Source of the DNA: Parvularculaceae bacterium
Lineage (GTDB): Bacteria; Pseudomonadota; Alphaproteobacteria; Caulobacterales; Parvularculaceae
NCBI GenBank assembly: GCA_013389125.1
Contig: JACADX010000333.1
Span: forward strand, 1-6,969
Direction of reading: 5' to 3'
Length of the DNA: 6,969 bases
Numbering within the stretch: the first letter of the stretch is position 1; each line of letters starts with the position of its first letter. The notes beneath the pieces were generated by a model. That model made no database searches. It had not been told where the DNA came from and saw nothing but the letters and a program-made list of their open reading frames with translations. The translations under genes and the position numbers were made by a program. This document shows, in pieces, positions 5,481-6,969 of this stretch.

Positions 5481-6969
5481 CTACTCGCCGTCCGCCTGCG
5501 AACTGTAGACAATTTCCCCATCGACGACCGTCATCACCGGCTTCGCGGTCAGAATTTCGGCTTCCGGCACGGTCATGATGTCCTTTGAAAAGACCGTGAA
5601 ATCCGCCTTCCTGCCGACCTCGATCGCGCCGAGGTCCGCTTCCTGGAACGACGCGAAGGCGGGAGCCGCGGTGAACATCGCGAGCGCTTCGGCGCGGCTG
5701 ACTTTCTCGTTCGGGCGCCAGTCCGCGCCGGCGTTTCCTTCAAGATCCTGGCGCGCGACGGCGGCGTAAAACTCGATCAGCGGATCGCCGCGCTCGACCG
5801 GCGCGTCCGATCCGCCGGCGATGACGGCGCCGGCGTCAAGGAGGCTCCGCCAGGCGTAGGCGCCGTCAAGGCGCGCGTCGCCCAATCGCGCCGGCGCGAA
5901 ATAAAGATCGCCGATCGCATGCGACGGCTGCATCGAGGCGATGACGCCGAGATTTGAAAAACGCCCAATATCGTCCTTGTTCAGCACTTGCGCGTGCTCG
6001 ATGCGCCAGCGCGGATTGGCGATCTTGCGCTCGTCGGCCGGGACTTTCGCGAACGCTTCTTCATACCAGTCGAGAACGAGCCGGTTGCCGCGATCGCCGA
6101 TCGCATGCGTCGCGATCTGAACGCCGTCGCGGAGCGCCTTTTCAAAGAGCGGCGCTGCGTCCTCGTGCGTCATGAGGAGGAGCCCGCTTGTTCCCGGTTG
6201 ATCGGAATAGGGTTCGATGAGCGCGGCGCCGCGGCTGCCGAGCGCGCCGTCGACATAGAGTTTCACCGCGCGCGTGACGATGCGGCCGGAATTGTTCCGG
6301 CGCGCGTCCGGAGAAATTGCGTCGTAACCGGCCTTGTCGATCGCGTTATAAACCCGGATCGGCAGCCGCCCCGCGGCCGCTTCCTCGTCGATCAAGGAGA
6401 GATCGGCGGGATCGACCGACATGTTGTGAACGCCGGTCCATCCATAGGCGGCGTATACGGCGGCGCCGACGTTGTAGGCTTCGCGCTTTGCGGCTGGTGA
6501 CGGCGCGGCGACGAGCGCGGCGACAAGGTTCATCGCATTGTCAATGAGCATGCCGGTCGGCTCGCCGGCCGCGTCGCGTTCGATGCGGCCGCCGTCAGGG
6601 TCCGGCGTCGCCCGCGTGACGCCCGCTTTGGCGAGCGCCGTGCTATTGGCGACGAGCGCGTGCCCGTCCGCGCGTTTGAGGATGATCGGATGAATGTCGC
6701 TCGCCTGATCAATGTCCGCGCGCGTCGGAAAGCGCTTTTCAGGCCACGCTGTTTCAATCCATCCCCGGCCGTAAATCGTCTCGCCTTCAGGCGTTTCCTG
6801 CGCTGCGGCGGCGACAATGTCGACAAGCTCTTCAATCGAGCCGACGCCTTCAAGGTTCAGCGTCAGCTCGCGCATGCCGATGCCGAGAAGATGCGCGTGG
6901 CTGTCGACGAACCCCGGATAGAGCGCGGCGCCCGCAAGGTCGATTATCGCCGTCGTCGCGCCGACACGC
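5481..6969 (-). CDS. YtcJ-like metal-dependent amidohydrolase (N-terminus beyond the window)
   Basis: The frame is open for 495 codons to the right edge, so the start is outside; YtcJ-like proteins usually exceed 530 residues, leaving perhaps 40-70 residues missing. An apparent internal start near 6875 is not the real one, because the upstream sequence LYPGFVDSHAHLLGIG holds the essential HxH metal motif (histidine codons at 6899 and 6893). Other ligands appear in order: K in VKLYVDGALGSRG (about 6263), H in THAIGD (6107), H in RIEHAQ (5996) and D in GGSDAPV (5807). A composite-domain tail ends in GRKADFTVFSKDI and PVMTVVDGEIVYSS. It likely hydrolyses an amide, formamide or cyclic amide. Whether it is exported cannot be judged without the N-terminus. 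Confidence 0.93.
   Translation of the reverse strand, partial: RVGATTAIIDLAGAALYPGFVDSHAHLLGIGMRELTLNLEGVGSIEELVDIVAAAAQETPEGETIYGRGWIETAWPEKRFPTRADIDQASDIHPIILKRADGHALVANSTALAKAGVTRATPDPDGGRIERDAAGEPTGMLIDNAMNLVAALVAAPSPAAKREAYNVGAAVYAAYGWTGVHNMSVDPADLSLIDEEAAAGRLPIRVYNAIDKAGYDAISPDARRNNSGRIVTRAVKLYVDGALGSRGAALIEPYSDQPGTSGLLLMTHEDAAPLFEKALRDGVQIATHAIGDRGNRLVLDWYEEAFAKVPADERKIANPRWRIEHAQVLNKDDIGRFSNLGVIASMQPSHAIGDLYFAPARLGDARLDGAYAWRSLLDAGAVIAGGSDAPVERGDPLIEFYAAVARQDLEGNAGADWRPNEKVSRAEALAMFTAAPAFASFQEADLGAIEVGRKADFTVFSKDIMTVPEAEILTAKPVMTVVDGEIVYSSQADGE

Overview
The window is GC-rich DNA (roughly two thirds G+C) with tightly packed genes, third-codon-position G/C bias, a TTGCCC-N17-TAGAAC type promoter, and protein families (DUF442/TIGR01244, TIR-TolB-like-TPR proteins, VOC proteins with a HQLVAHL motif) that together suggest an alphaproteobacterial chromosome. 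I cannot name the genus. No rRNA, tRNA, CRISPR array, insertion sequence or phage gene is visible.

Layout from left to right. Positions 1-2043 (minus) hold most of a large TIR-domain protein that runs off the left edge; its TIR domain is followed by one membrane segment, a TolB/FlgO-like domain and a TPR region. Its own promoter lies just upstream, in the 150-base gap ending at 2193. Positions 2194-4041 (minus) hold a two-gene unit: an ATP-grasp-like protein (3109-4041) followed, after a single spacer codon, by an LACTB2-like metallo-beta-lactamase-fold hydrolase with a TTG start (2194-3105). A 159-base divergent spacer follows, containing two TAACCCT boxes and an inverted repeat. On the plus strand, 4201-4548 encodes a small predicted exported protein whose end overlaps by 17 bases the end of a minus-strand DUF442 sulfurtransferase/phosphatase-like gene (4532-4972). 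Divergent from that, 5038-5466 (plus) encodes a VOC-superfamily protein. Finally, 5481 to the right edge (minus) is a YtcJ-like amidohydrolase whose N-terminus lies outside the window.

Most of this looks like ordinary chromosomal housekeeping and accessory metabolism: four soluble or exported hydrolase/lyase-type enzymes and one ATP-dependent ligase-like protein. There is no evident common pathway. The most distinctive gene is the TIR-membrane-TPR protein, which may be a signalling or defence-type receptor, but the neighbours give no support for a defence island. The two edge genes are incomplete only because the window ends; neither shows a stop or frameshift.
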